From contig CM059624.1 in assembly GCA_030435675.1 (NCBI GenBank), forward strand, positions 7,340,769 through 7,404,768: 64,000 nt of DNA, given 5' to 3'. Shown here in pieces: positions 47,104 through 59,912 of this stretch (within the stretch, counting starts at the first letter, position 1; the number at the start of each line of letters is the position of its first letter). A program made the translations under genes and the position numbers. Below the pieces are notes generated by a model. The model searched no databases, was not told the DNA's origin, and was given only the letters and a program-made list of their open reading frames with translations. This DNA comes from Steinernema hermaphroditum (taxonomy: Eukaryota; Nematoda; Chromadorea; Rhabditida; Steinernematidae).

Positions 47104-50100
47104 ATGAGACCGATCGCCTTCGTGCTACTCCACAATGTTGCTCTGCCGTCGGTCCTGATTTCGGGTGGGTCCCGAAGCGAAGAGGAACAGCACTACAGGT
47201 CACGTTTCAGCGTTCGTTCTTCGGGTCAATCTCTTCTCATTCGTTTACGTCTTCTTCTCACTTCTGGTCCCCTTTTTTCTCACTCCTTCCAACAGTCGCT
47301 TTAAAGGTACGTAGGGGGCGTCCCAGTTCGGAACCATCTCCTCGCAGGTTGTCCAAAGCGTTTCCTCACTTCCATCTGCCTCTATGCCCTCCTCGTGCTC
47401 GGCTCTCAGCTCCTCTACAACGTCCTCGTCCACCAGAATCTCCTCCGGTTCCTCCGTCCGCACTACAAATGTGAGTTCCTCCTCCCTTCAGGAATGCACG
47501 TCCTCCAGGTGGCGGAGCGTCGCAGATCCTCCGCCAGGTGGGTCTCGAGAACGTCCGCCAAGCGGACTCCCTCTACCTTCTCCGCATCTTCTTCCCTGAA
47601 CTCATCGTCCTCGGCGCCTGTTGCATCCTTCTCCTCAGGTACCGTACCCCTCCCATGCTCCCACAGTCCCCCTCTACAGGGTCAAGTTCCAAAGACCTCC
47701 GAAATACTCCGAGGAATCGGAGAGCGAAGTGGTGAGTAGCTCGACTGGCCTCTCGGCTACCGTATCTCTCATTCAGCCGAGCCACAGTCAGTCGGAGATC
47801 GACGAACAGGAGGAGTGGAAGCGTTTCCTCTCCAACCAGAAACTCCGATCCTACCTGGACCACACGCAGAGTGTCCTAACCTGCGTCCTCTGTGGCTTCT
47901 CGGGCTGCATCCTCCCCTCCGTGGTGAGACCTCTCGCCTTCTGCCCCTGATCTTCTCCTTCCAGCTGAATGGCGTCTACTTCGTCACTTTCGTCTTCGTC
48001 GCCACCGCCTGGGCCTTCCACCGGCGCTCCCTCACGGACAGAGTATGCGGCCACACGCATCGTTGGCTGCTCCCCTACATGGCTCTGCACCTGACCCTGC
48101 TCTACGCATTCCAGTTCCCCTTCGTCCACCGCTTCGTCATTCCCCACGACACCGTCGCGCGCCTCTTCGGCCTCCTCCAGTTCCTCCGCTTTCCCTGCGA
48201 GCCCCTACCGTACCCCGTGGAGGTGTTCGCTTGGCGGTGGACCGAGTTCGCCATGCCGGCCGTCGTCTTCGTCAGTTATACCATAATCGCGCTCATGACC
48301 GTTCTAAGGAAGGAGCACTTCGACGTCGTCGTGGCCAAGACGAACGGCTCAATGAGTTCCCCGGTGCACGAGCTGCGGGCGCACTCCCTGGCCTCTCCAA
48401 AAGGCTCCAAGGGGAAGGTGGGTCAAGTGGCCACGCAGTAGGATCTCTCCTGTTATCAGAATGACGATGACTACATCAACCTGGAGAGCGTGGCCGTGGA
48501 GAAGTCGAAGAGTCTCGACCTGCGTCCCTCAGAGGAACACGTGCTCCGAAGACCCTCGCTTGTAGGTCGCCACCCCAAGACTCCTGGCAAAAGGTCCCAC
48601 TTTCAGAAGTTCCTCATGGAACGCGCATCGCTCGACGACCGTACCGTAGTCCGGTTCCTCCACCTGCTGCGCTCGCAAAGCTACGCGTTCACTCTGCTAG
48701 TGATGATGGTCAGTGGGTGCAGTCCTCCTCTGCTGGGGGTCTGTCCGAAAGAGGAAGACAAATGCAGGCAAATCCCTGGGGTGCGGACCCCATTATAAGC
48801 GAGGAAAAGAACTTCTGAGCTGTTGTCCTCTCCCCAAATTGTTTACATTTGGCCGTTTTTCGGATTCCGATTGGAGATTTCGGAAGATGACTGCAGCCAC
48901 CCTGGTGGAAGTCTTTACAGGCCAGAGTACAAGTGTCCTCAAAGAAGGAATCCAAAACGTACTCAAGTCACTCTAGGGAAAACGATTATTAGATCGAAGT
49001 CGGCGACGCAAACATTGCCATCCGACTCCCAAAAAAGAAAAGTTCAAAAATCTAAAAAACGGCCGTTTTTTACGAACTCCGGAGAGGGGAGGAGGGCGCA
49101 AGATTTATGGCTGCAGTCCGCTTGCATTCAGTCAAAAGTAAACAAAAAGTGCAAGTGGAGGCCAAAGAAGGTAAACACTTTGGTCTCGCTTGGATTAAAC
49201 GCTCGAGCGAAACACGAGTGGGAAACGAAGAATCCGAGAAAAGTTGAGCAGAAGGGTGCGTTTCTAATAGATCAACCGTGATTTATTACTCTTGGGATCT
49301 ATTTCTGTCTTCCAGGAAGAAAGTTGACCTTTAGGAATGATACTGTATCTATCGGCCACACTTTCTACATTAAAACCGCTCAGCAGGAAGAGAGTTCAAT
49401 TTCTCTGCACTTTGAACGACTTTGGGGGAACAAGTGTGAGGAAGTCGTTGTGTAGTCCATTAATCCAGAGAAAAACGATTATTGCTTACCGCCATATGGA
49501 TTGTGACGTCGTCAGAGGAGGGGTTCAAGAAGATAGGGAAAGTGACCAGGAGGAGGCATCTGGGGATACACAATGAGATAGCCATCGAAAAGGCATCATG
49601 CTCTGGTGATTCAGGCGTGGGCCATGACGTACCACAGCTGGCTGACCTTCGTGCTCCTCATCGTATCCTGCGCTGTGTGGATGTACCCCGACTCGCAGCG
49701 TTTCTGCCTCAGGATCATCCCCTTCATCACCATCTACGCAGAAGTAGGGACCCCTGTGCATGCAGTGACATCGCCCGATTCCAGTTCCTCTTGTTCATCC
49801 AGTACGTCTACGGCTTCAAACTGACCCAGTCGGAGCTGCCCGACGAGAAGCCCCTGATCCTCAGGCAACTGGGCTTCGAGAAACCGCGCGACTCGCCCCC
49901 CTTCTACCCCCTCCTCCTCAAGTCGCTCTTCACCTGCGCCTTTTGGCTCACCCTCAAGCAGCGGATGGTCGAGTCGTCGAAAGGCGCCGACCAGAACAGG
50001 CTCTTCTCCCTTCCGCTGGTCATGACTGCGCAGAACGAGGGTCGCCGCCAGTCCAGTGGGTCTCTTCCTCCGATGCCCCAGATGCCTTGGATGCCTTCAG

Positions 50101-53100
50101 CTGCCACCAGCTCCTCTCTGTTCAAGGAGGACACCAGGCTGGGCCGATTCCTCCTCAGCCTCAAGTCGAACGTCTCGCGCTACTGGATCGTCGTGAACCT
50201 CGCACTCCTGCTCGTCATCTCCGTGCAGAACCCCGTCGTCATGTACCGTATTTTCTACATGCTCTTCTTCCTCCTCTTCCTCATGTGCTTTCAAGTAGGT
50301 CCTTCCTATGTTCAACCCTGGAACCGCCCCTTGCAGCTCTCCTTCCCCGTGTGGCGCAAACTACAGTATGCCTTCTGGATGATCATGCTGGCATACTGTA
50401 TGTTCGTGCTCACCCTCATCTACACGTACCAGTTCCACGGCCTCCCCAATTTCTACATCGAGTACCTCGGCATGTCCGATGCCGTGTAAGTGGCTTAGAC
50501 GCCGCCTACAGTAACCCTTCTTTCCAGGGTGCGGTCCTTCGGTCTGGAGCAGATCTCGACGAGTCAGCTCTTCATCCGCCTTCTCACGCCCATCAGTTTC
50601 CTCATCTTCTCGCTCATCCAGGTCAACTTCTTCCACTCGAAGCTGATGGAGCGGAGCGCGCGCTGGGAGGAGGCGGCCTTCCACAGGAAGCCGCACCTCA
50701 GGTTTGTCCTAGAGCAACTTAGAGGAGTGCATGGCCGACTAGGATACATTAAGTCCATCGTAGAGTGAGTCGTCGTAGACCTAACGACCGTCCGGTCCTT
50801 TTCCTTCAGGACGGACGCGAAGGACGTCGAGAAGGGCATCTCGAGGCCGAAGACGAGCACTTTCAAGGGCCAGAAGAAGATGAAAGAGGTCATCCAAAGG
50901 CTGGAGGCCAAGTGCCAGCAGGTCTTCAGCCACCGACAGGTTCTCTCCAACCTCCTCCTCCGCCTCCTCGAAATACACGCCGACAAGATCGTCGCCTTCG
51001 CCATCGTGCACGTCGCCCTGAAGCAGGTCTCTGCCCTCAACCTGCCCCTCGTCGTCGTCGTCGCCATCTTCGTGCCCCTTCGATGGCCGGCAAAGCGCGC
51101 CTGCAACTTCGTCGCCATCTGGGTCACCGTGGTCATCTTCTGCAAGATGCTCTACCAGATGGAGTTCTTCGACGAGGACGTCTTCAGCGTCCAATGCGAA
51201 TCCACCTTGGTTCGACGACTTTCGTCTTCTCTAAACAGGCCACTTAAGAATGAGACCCTGAACGAAACGACGATCGACCTGTCGGAGGAGATGCTCGTGC
51301 ACCCCTTCCACTGGTTCGGCATGCACAAGACGGACTCGATCTTCCACTACATCAAGGACTACGTCTTCCTCATGGTGCTCCTCAGCCTCCGGACGGCGCT
51401 CTTCATCCGCCAGGAGGTCTACCGCGCGGAGACGAACCGCTCGGTGCCCGCCGAGGGGATCCTCTTCGAGGGCGTCACTCGCGCGCACGCCGACAAGGAC
51501 GTCGTCTACTGCGCCAAGTTCTTCGCCAACTTCCTCTTCTACAAGTTCGGACTCGAGGTGAGCCACTGGAGGAGGTCACTGCTTAGCCGCTTCAGATCTG
51601 TTTCATCGTCTGCGTCATCGACATTGGCTACCGCTACGACGTCTTCTCAGTCATCTACGCCTTCTGGCTTATAGCCCTCTACGTCATGGACCGTCCGCTG
51701 ATTTCCCGCGTGTGGTCCTACTGGGTGAGCTACTTGGCCGTCAACTTCGTCCTCCAGTACGTCTTCTGCGTGGGACTCCCCGAGCTGTTCTGTCTAGGTA
51801 CCGTTCCCCTTAACGAGTCCCTCTAGCCTTTTCTAGAGTACCCCTGGTCCTCCTGGGACCGGAATCTCGTCGAGTGGCTCTTCCTGCCTGAATTCGACAA
51901 CGTCCTTAACCCCAAGAAACTCACAGGTACCGTAACCCCGCCGACCATGTCTCAACTCCCTTCCAGCGGACTTCTTCCTGCTCCTCGTCTGTTCCTGTCA
52001 GCTCCACGTCTTCGGAATCGAAGAGGAGTACGGCGACAAGTATGCCGGAGGGTCGAACGCCTCCCTCCTGGGGAGCAAGTCGCTGGGCAGCCTCGTGCGG
52101 AGGGTGAACCTCCTCGTAGACAAGATGCACGCCACGAAGTCGATCTACGGGGTGCCTGACTTCATAAGCTCATCGGGCCAGAACTTGCTCGACCAGCTGA
52201 AGACGTGCGTCTTCCTCTATGCCTACTGGCTGACCCTGGCCGTCGTCTTCATCGCCGGCACCACACGGGTGACCCTCTTCGCCCTCGGCTACGTCGTCGG
52301 ATGCTTCGCCTTCCTCTGGATCGGCAACGCCCTCTTCAACAAACCCATCGCCTTCGCCGTCCGCCTGTAGGACGCCTTCGGGGGTGCACTTCAATCGGGT
52401 TCTCTTCAGATGGGACTTCATGATCCTCTACAACCTCTGGGCCATGTTGATGAAAGTGAGTCTCCAGGTCGTCGGCTGCGTTTACATGTCCCAAATGTAC
52501 AAAAACTTCTGCTGGGTACTGCAGCTCTTCGGCATCGCCTGCATGAAGTCGCGGATAGACCCTTCCAAAAGTGAGTCCTCTACGAGCACCCTCAACCCCT
52601 CCGCAGTCATCGACAGCGCGATTCTGGCGGAGTGCGAAGTGCCGACGAACGAGGCGGGCATCTTCTACGACGGCCTCTGCTTCGTCTTCCTCGTCGTCCA
52701 GAGGCGGATCTTCTGCAGCGAGTATTTCAAGCATGTCATCGCTGAGCTGCAGGCGCAGCAGTTCCTCGCGAGTCGCGGCGCCGAGATCCTCTCGATGATC
52801 ACCCAGAAGGACGTCGAGGAGGCCGAGCGCAACGAGAACGAGTTCCTCGAGAAGATCCGTCGCCAGATGAACAAGATCCGCAGGGCGCACACTCGAGGTG
52901 GGCTCCATCTAGAGGCCCCCTTATCTCTGTTCCAGAACTGAGCACCCTTAAAGTGATCGGCGGGAGGGGAAAAGGAAGTCCCGGCACGGAACTCGATTTC
53001 GAAGGCTCCATCGTCACCTCTCCGGCCAATGTGGACGCGGAGACGGAAGGCTCGGAGAGACCTCCGGAGAGACCCACGGACCTCCCGATTCCCGAGAACG

Positions 53101-56100
53101 TCGCCGCCGACGACGGCCTCTCCACGGACTCGAATCACGGCCTCGTGTTGTCGCCGGCGCAGTCGGCGATGTCACCTTCTTCTGCCTTCCTCTCGTGAGT
53201 GCTCCTCTTCCCGGCTTTTGCTTTACGTGAAAGATTCAGAGTGGGGGCGGAGGAGAACGAGTTGAAGCGAAGGAGCGTCGACTACGGTCAGCTGCACCAC
53301 TCGAAGCAGTCGGTGGAGCGGCAGAAGTCGATGGTCCTCTCGAAGTCGTCGGAAGGCGCCCGGGGACGGAAGTTCCCCGAGGAGACGAAGAACCTGAACC
53401 CGAAGGTGGAGACCTACGTGGCAGCGGACGAAGGCGGCGTCAAGGGCCTCGGTCCCTTGCAGTTGCTCAACTTTGCCTTCAAGAAGGGGACCATCAGCGA
53501 CGCGCTCAAGGAGTCCAACGAGATCGAGGCGACGCATCTTCGTCTCAAGAAGGAGATGGAGGACACTTTCGGCGTGGCAGACCACGAGGCGATCCGCCGC
53601 GCGATTTTGAGGCAAAAGGCGAGAAAGGCGAAGGCCGACTATGACGAGGCGACCTTCGACGAAGAGGCGCTCACCCACCGCGAGGCCACGGAGACCATGA
53701 AGGCGCACCTCTCTAGGAAGAGGAGCTCGAGATCCTCCAAGGGCTCTATCAGTCGGTCGCCGTCCCAGGCGTTCATGGACCGAAAGGGCTCCTCAAGAAG
53801 AAGCTCGAGGAGGAGCTCGAAGACGGCCGAGTTCCTCTCCCTCGGCAGCTTCATCAAACGGCGCCGATCGGCCCTCAAGGAGACCTCGGGAGACGTCCTC
53901 AAGGACATCGAGAACATGAAGCACCAGCACAAGAAGAAGGGAAACACCTTCGGACAGATCCGGGCGCGATACCTCAAGTGTGAGTCCGACTATACAGTAT
54001 TGGAGGATTCTCTTTCAGTCAGACTCTACGCGGTGGAGTTCGGGAGGAACCTGGCCATTTTCCTTCTCATGCTCGGTCGTGGCGTCATGGAATCGATCAT
54101 CTCGACACTGATGAGGCTCAGTCGCGACTACCGCTACATCGCCCACATCCTCCAGGAAGAGAAGAAACTCCACAAGAAGCTCTTCAACCAGTCTGGAGGG
54201 GTATGGTAGCGCCTAGATAGGGGCGATCGATGAGATGGCTGTTCAGCACGTGCTGGAACCCTCGCAGAGCCTGAAGAAGAAGCGGAAGGCGATCATCCGC
54301 GAGAACATGATCAACAGCGACCAGCTAACAAGAAAATTCGGCTTCGACGAGGGGATACGGCAGCTGCACACTTACTTCGAGAAGAAGACGGAGGGCGAGG
54401 AGGACAAGTAGGGACCCACACATCACCAGATCCATCCATCGCTCTGATTGCAGAACGAGGGAGGACGCAGGAGAGGACAGCTCGGCCGAGGACGAGCACG
54501 ACAGCGAGGAAAACAGCACACAGTCCACGGTATACCGTAATCCATCGCAACGCCCTGTGACCGTATCTTCAGGGGAGCGAGTATCTCTTCGTGCGACTAG
54601 TCATCGCCGCGTACTACCTCGTTCTGAGTCGCTCTGAACTCATCTGCTACCTGATGGTGGTGCTCAACCACATCAACTCCGCCTCCGTCATCTCGATGCC
54701 GCTCCCTCTGATGACGTTCCTCTGGGGCGCCCTCACCGTGCCACGTCCCTCGAAGCGCTTCTGGATCGCACTCATCTCCTACACGGGTGCCATGGTGATC
54801 GTCAAGTACGTCTTCCAGTTCGGCTTCTTCCCCTGGAACCGCGGCGCCGGCTCGATCAATCCCCTGTGGCTCCCGAGGATCATCGGCGTCGAGAAGCGAC
54901 TCAACTACTGCACCTGGGACATCGCCCTGCTCATGACCCTTTTCTTCCACAGATCCCTCCTCATGGTACCTCCGGGCTCTGGGGGCGCATTACAAAGTGC
55001 ATTCAGACGATTGGCCTCTGGAAGGACGACTCTGACGACGGCGACTCAGCGTCGCTGAAGCGGAAGAAGTTCTCCACGCGGGAGAGAATCCATGGCCCCG
55101 AGCGGGAGAACTCCGAGGAGTCGAACTCCTTCCTCGCTAACTTCAAGGAGGACGTCAAGAAGTACATCAAGCACAAGGAGATCAAGTCGAAGTAGCTCTC
55201 TCTCTCGGGGAGGTCAGAAGTCAAGTCGTTCTTTAGGATGACGAAGCGATTCGGCCGCATTCGGGGCTTCTTCGTGCACCTTCTGACGCCAACGAACCGC
55301 TACCCCGTCGACATCTACGCGCCGATGTTCATGTGCGACGTCGTCTGCTTCCTCATTGTCATTTTTGGCTACTCCTCCTTCGGGGTGCGCCCTTCCCGGC
55401 CTTCTGTCCTAACTTTCGCTTTCAGACGGACCAGGGCGCCGGCAGCGTGGCGGCCTACTTCGAGGAGAACAAGGTGCCTGGCACCCTGGTGGCGATGCTC
55501 ATCCTCCAGTTCGTGCTCATCGTCTTCGACCGCGCCATCTTCCTCCGCAAATTCCTCTTCGGCAAAATCGTCCTCCAGATCGCCCTCGTCATCTTTGTGC
55601 ACATCTGGATGTTCCTGCTGCTCCCCGCCGCAACCGACCGTCTCTTCATCGCCAACACGGGCTGCAAGCTGTGGTACTTCATCAAGTGCATCTACTTCAT
55701 TATCTCCGCCAAACAGGTCCCCTCCCTCCCCCACTCGCCCGAAGCACTCCAGATTCGTTCAGATCCGGGCGGGCTACCCGAAGCGGAGCCTCGGGACGAT
55801 CGCGACGAACAACTACAGCGCCGTCAACTGGGTCCTCTACAAACTCTTCATGCTCATCCCCTTCCTCTTCGAGTTGCGCTCCTTGATGGACTGGATGTGG
55901 ATGGACACCAGCCTCGGCATCGGCGACTGGTTCGCCCTGCAGGACATCTACTCCCACATCTCGATGCTCAAGTGCGAGCAGAACATCGAGGAGGAGTACC
56001 CCACCCCGAAGGGTGTCAAGAAGCGCCCGATCCTCAAGTACGGCCTCGGCGGCGTCCTCCTCTTCATAATCATCCTCATCATCTGGTTCCCCCTCGTCCT

Positions 56101-57290
56101 CTACTCCATGGCCAACACCGTCGGTACCCGGAGTCTCCCCGTCGAATGCACCTGCCGCCTCACCATCGCCGGCTACCAGCCCCTCTTCGAGTCCACCAAT
56201 CAGCTCGGCGGCATCAGGGAACTCACAGAAGCTGAGTACGAGAAGCTGCAGTACCCCTACCGTCTGAGCAAGGTAGGCAATAGCTTTTAAAGTGTCTCTT
56301 AAAAGGGCCCAGACCTCGCAATCCTACATGGCCGACTACGACCATCTGGATGTGGTTCTCGCGCAGATCCACGGCGACAGTTCCTCGCGGTGGCAGATCA
56401 GTCCGCCCTCACGGCTTTCCCTCATCGACAACCTCAACAGCTCCAACGTGATCTCGATGAAGTTCGAATGGTACTTCAAGCGGCCTCCCGACGAAAAGCT
56501 CCAGTTCGGCCTGGTCGAGGACTTTCGGACGATCGAACTCGGCGAGAACGACACCATCCGTCAGGAACTCATCGACGTCATCACCGGAGAGTCGAACAAG
56601 TCGATGTAGGAGACCGCTTCCCCTTGCTGACCCTACTGAATGCTCTAGCCTGATCCCTCATCTCTTTCCTCCGATGGTGAAAGTGCCCGGCGAGGGGAAG
56701 GCACAGTACGTAAGCGCCCTCCTCTCGGAGCACCTCGAGGACGAGACCGCCCCCATCGAAGGCGCCTTCGATGACGTCGAGCTGCAGCTGAAGACGACGG
56801 ACGACGGCGTCGAGTGGTGGCAGATCCGGATGGTAACCCTTTCAGCTCCTACAGTAATCATGTAATGCCCTCAGGTGGACCCGCTGTTCGACCCGATCAT
56901 CAAAAGCCCTCCAGTGGTCAAGGAAGGCATCACGATGTACGGCTTCGTCGACAAGGTCTTTCCCAAGTCGTTCAGCGTCATTACGGGTGGCGGAATCCTC
57001 GGTCTCTACTTCTCGATGGTTCTTGTCTTCGGCCGATTCATGCGCATGCTCGTTACCGGAGCCATGCAGGTAGTCACCCCAGATCAGGTCTAACTCCCCC
57101 GAGCCCCTTGCAGAGGATCATGTTCGACGAGTTGCCGAATGTGGATCGGGTGCTGCAGCTGTGCCTCGACATCTTCTTGGTGCGTGACGCGGGAGAGCTC
57201 GAGCTCGAGGAGAACCTCTTCGCGAAGCTCGTCTTCCTCTTCCGCTCGCCGGCGACTCTCATCAAGTGGACGTGCGAGAAGACCTCGTGA
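47104..57290 (+). CDS. pezo-1: PIEZO mechanosensitive cation channel
   Basis: Complete gene for a PIEZO protein, a trimeric plasma-membrane channel opened by membrane tension. The start [20 protein letters not shown] aligns with the vertebrate N-terminus (LYWLLLPCALL type) and follows a short 34-bp first intron design. Some three dozen exons with introns of about 34-55 bp give, by my estimate, around 2,500 residues, as in mammals. The C-terminal pore module is unmistakable: [14 protein letters not shown], the beam-end helix [22 protein letters not shown]...WFPLVL before the extracellular cap, the inner helix [15 protein letters not shown], then [33 protein letters not shown] and [18 protein letters not shown] at the stop (57288-57290). 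A Ser/Lys-rich cytosolic stretch lies at about 53.2-53.9 kb. One intron (48709-49614) is 906 bp. AATAAA near 57326. Confidence 0.95.
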
Positions 57291-57547
57291 TTCCCAACTA
57301 CTGTACATACTGCACAAAATCTAACAATAAAACTCATATCTGCAAACACTCTATCGTATGATTTCTTCTACACACCTCGAAGACTTCTTAGACACTTATC
57401 TTCTCAGAAGAGTGTCTGACAGACAGAATGGTTGCGTAGCAGACATGCCCTGCACTCCAGCAGACAGTCTCTCTGCGTACTCGTGCTCTTGGAGCTCAGT
57501 AGCAGAGAGGTTCCCTTTCGAGCGGTCGCTTGTCCAAGGAGCGGCTG
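57291..57547 (+). other. PIEZO 3' end and spacer to the next gene
   Basis: An AATAAA signal near 57326 ends PIEZO only about 220 bp before the next ATG on the same strand. A CTTCTCAG acceptor-like site near 57406 would fit trans-splicing of the downstream message. Operon membership is possible but not proven. Confidence 0.4.
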
Positions 57548-58720
57548 ATGGATTTGCCAGGCAGTGATTCTTACTCTTCGGAAGCGCTAAAGACGCTCAA
57601 ACTTGCCATTTTCGCGCACTTCTCCATTTCCACAGGTGCCTTTCTTTTTTGTGCCATTGGACTCGCAGTCGGCTTCTCGAAGATCGCCACTGCCACGATC
57701 GTCGCCTTCGTCCAGGCGATGAGCTCCCTCGTGGGACTGGTCTTCTGTCAGCACGAGTCCACAGGCAGGTGAAGCAACCGTTATTCTGCTAACTCTGTTC
57801 TTGCAGTTGCTCTTGCATTGCTAGTCGCCTTTCAGATCGTTGTCGGCGCTTCTGAGGTCTTCTACGCTGCTCTCCTCTTCCTTCATGTTCGCATTTTCGT
57901 CGGCAGCGGTATGGCTCTTCTCTTCTTCGTGCAGGTTCGTTTTTACAGAGAGGTTCTATTATTTCTCGCAAGTTTAGGGAGCGATGATCTTTATGGCCAT
58001 GCAGAAACCTCGTATAAATCTTCCCAAGGCGTTGGTGAATCTAACTGAAGGTTTATTTGACAAGCCGCAGCATGTGGATGAATCCTACACGCCTGCTGAT
58101 ATGAGGTTTTCTTATGATGCCACCGAAGTAATAATCTTCCCTTTAGGAGCTGGTCCATTTTAAACTTGGATAGCGCTTGGAGTCAGTTCAGTAGCTCTGT
58201 AGCCTCTCTTTCCAATGTGTCTTCTCTTACTTTTCCTCCACACCAATCCCGATCGGACACATCGATCAACACTCTGCAGTCGAACGAGGGGCCGAACACC
58301 CGAAACGCAGCCGGACGAGAGAGGAAGACAAAAGCTGAGCACAAAAAGATATCATCAGTTACGAAACCCGAATCCAAGAATTCGAACGCCGAGAAAATGA
58401 AATCACTGCAGAGAATCGTCAAAGAGTCATGCGTTTCGGCAACTATCGATGTGGATTCATCTGCCTCCAGCGAACAGTATCTTTTCGAGAGGTGCCCCCA
58501 GGCAGCCGAGCTACCACGTTCTTGTGTTCAGATGGCGGAGAAAACAGCCAACGTTCTTCCGATCGACATCTGTTCTGCTCCAAAAACCGTTGAAGCTAAC
58601 GAGAAAGCTTCTTATCGACTCATCCATCAGGCCAAGAGATCAGCGATGGTGACCGTCAAAACCAAGCCTGTGGAAAAGGCTGTCGACTTCTCCGAAGACA
58701 ACAAACAGCGAAAGGGATGA
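57548..58720 (+). CDS. Four-helix membrane protein with long Ser/Lys-rich tail, unrecognised
   Basis: A gene of four or more exons directly behind PIEZO. After MDLPGSDSYSSEALKTLKLA the product has four predicted membrane helices: AIFAHFSISTGAFLFCAIGL, ATIVAFVQAMSSLVGLVF, ALALLVAFQIVVGASEVFY and a fourth around FVGSGMALLFFVQ. A short conserved-looking GAMIFMAMQKPRI segment follows, then a roughly 190-residue hydrophilic tail rich in Ser, Lys and Glu, ending KQRKG at the TGA 58718-58720. The overall plan (four helices, cytosolic tail) recalls MARVEL or tetraspan-like proteins, but no family motif is seen. The junction near 57745-57805 is uncertain: the membrane frame requires either a GC donor or a GT donor upstream of the Cys-Gln-His codons. 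AATAAA near 58770. Confidence 0.65.
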
Positions 58721-59912
58721 CATTTTGTATCGAGTGAGAATTTCGACGTTCGCACATAGTTTGTTTGAAATAAACCTTTTCTCTCTCTGAATCGAGAAAA
58801 ACCCAATCAAGTCATGTCGAGCAAAGAATTACGAGTACTTGATGATGCAAGGAAGAACCACGGCGTGTCAGACGGCTCGTTTTTCAGTCCGCGGTCGAGT
58901 AGTAAATGTCACATTAGAACATCGATCTTACCATATCTTCAGTAACTTGTATCTGCAGGTTTGCACCGATTATGATCGGTAGCAGCGCTCATGTCGCCCG
59001 CAAAATGATCAGCGCTCCGCATTCCATTATTGAAATACAAAACCGTTCGAAAAACGGTCGAAATTCTGACTTTCTGACAGTTCCATGTTACCTCAAAATC
59101 ACCTAGCTTACAAGCGAAATAACGTTCTCAATCTTACGTGCCTCGTGTCCGTTCGGTGCGCAAAATGTTAAAAGACAACGGCGCACAAATTCATTGGATG
59201 GAATTTGATATAACGCATTATTAACGCATTGGAGAGAAATCGACAACTTATTGCTGAAATTGTCATTTTTTCGCGAAAAACGGCCTGTCGTAAGTGCGAA
59301 ATAACTCTTCGTAGATTGCGTAGTTTTCGTTCAATCGGTATATAAAATGTTCAGCGAAGTCTAACGCACAAATTCATTGGATGGATCTCGTTCTAATGCC
59401 CTGGAGAAAAGTTGGAAAACAGGTCGAAAAATGGCCGAAAAAAGTCGGATTTTTTGAGTTTCCGATATTTTGGTATCAAACGATAGCTCTCGGCGTCATT
59501 AGTGATTTGCCGTTGGAATTAGTGCGAATGGACTGATCCACACGGAATTACAGGCCAAAAACTACCAACAAAGCGGCCTGGTCCCGCCACGAAGCGGCGG
59601 ACGCTTTCGTGAAGCAATTTCCCTTATGCTGACACGCCGTGAGAACTCTCTCTGTGTACGTACGTGAGAGGAAAGAATGTCGCTCGAACCGAAGGTCACT
59701 GCGCCAACCACTGGAAATCGTCGACGAAATCTACGCTTATGGCATCGAAAATCGATTGAGCACACGTCCGAGACGATTCCCTATCTGCTCCAAACACAAA
59801 TAGCACGGATACCGATACCCAAAACACGGAACAGAGAACTGTGAAGTCTTTAATAGATTTACAAACAAACTCAACAAAAACAGCGGAACGGGCATCAAGG
59901 GGCCCTTAACAT
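58721..59912. other. Intergenic region with diverged tandem repeat
   Basis: Non-coding gap between two convergent genes. An AATAAA near 58770 serves the plus-strand gene. The stretch 59040-59530 is a diverged tandem repeat; the rest shows nothing recognisable. Confidence 0.5.
59040..59530. repeat. Diverged tandem repeat, period about 182 bp
   Basis: Landmarks recur at nearly constant distance: GCGAAATAAC near 59116 and 59299, AAAATGTT near 59164 and 59345, and CGCACAAATTCATTGGATGG near 59182 and 59364. The second unit is followed by a more decayed partial third. No frame is conserved between units, so it is probably satellite-like DNA. Confidence 0.65.

Noticed and set aside
48823..49281. 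152-codon Lys-rich frame inside the PIEZO intron
   Set aside because: No start context, signature or splice sites support it as a gene; it is kept only as a note on the unusual intron.
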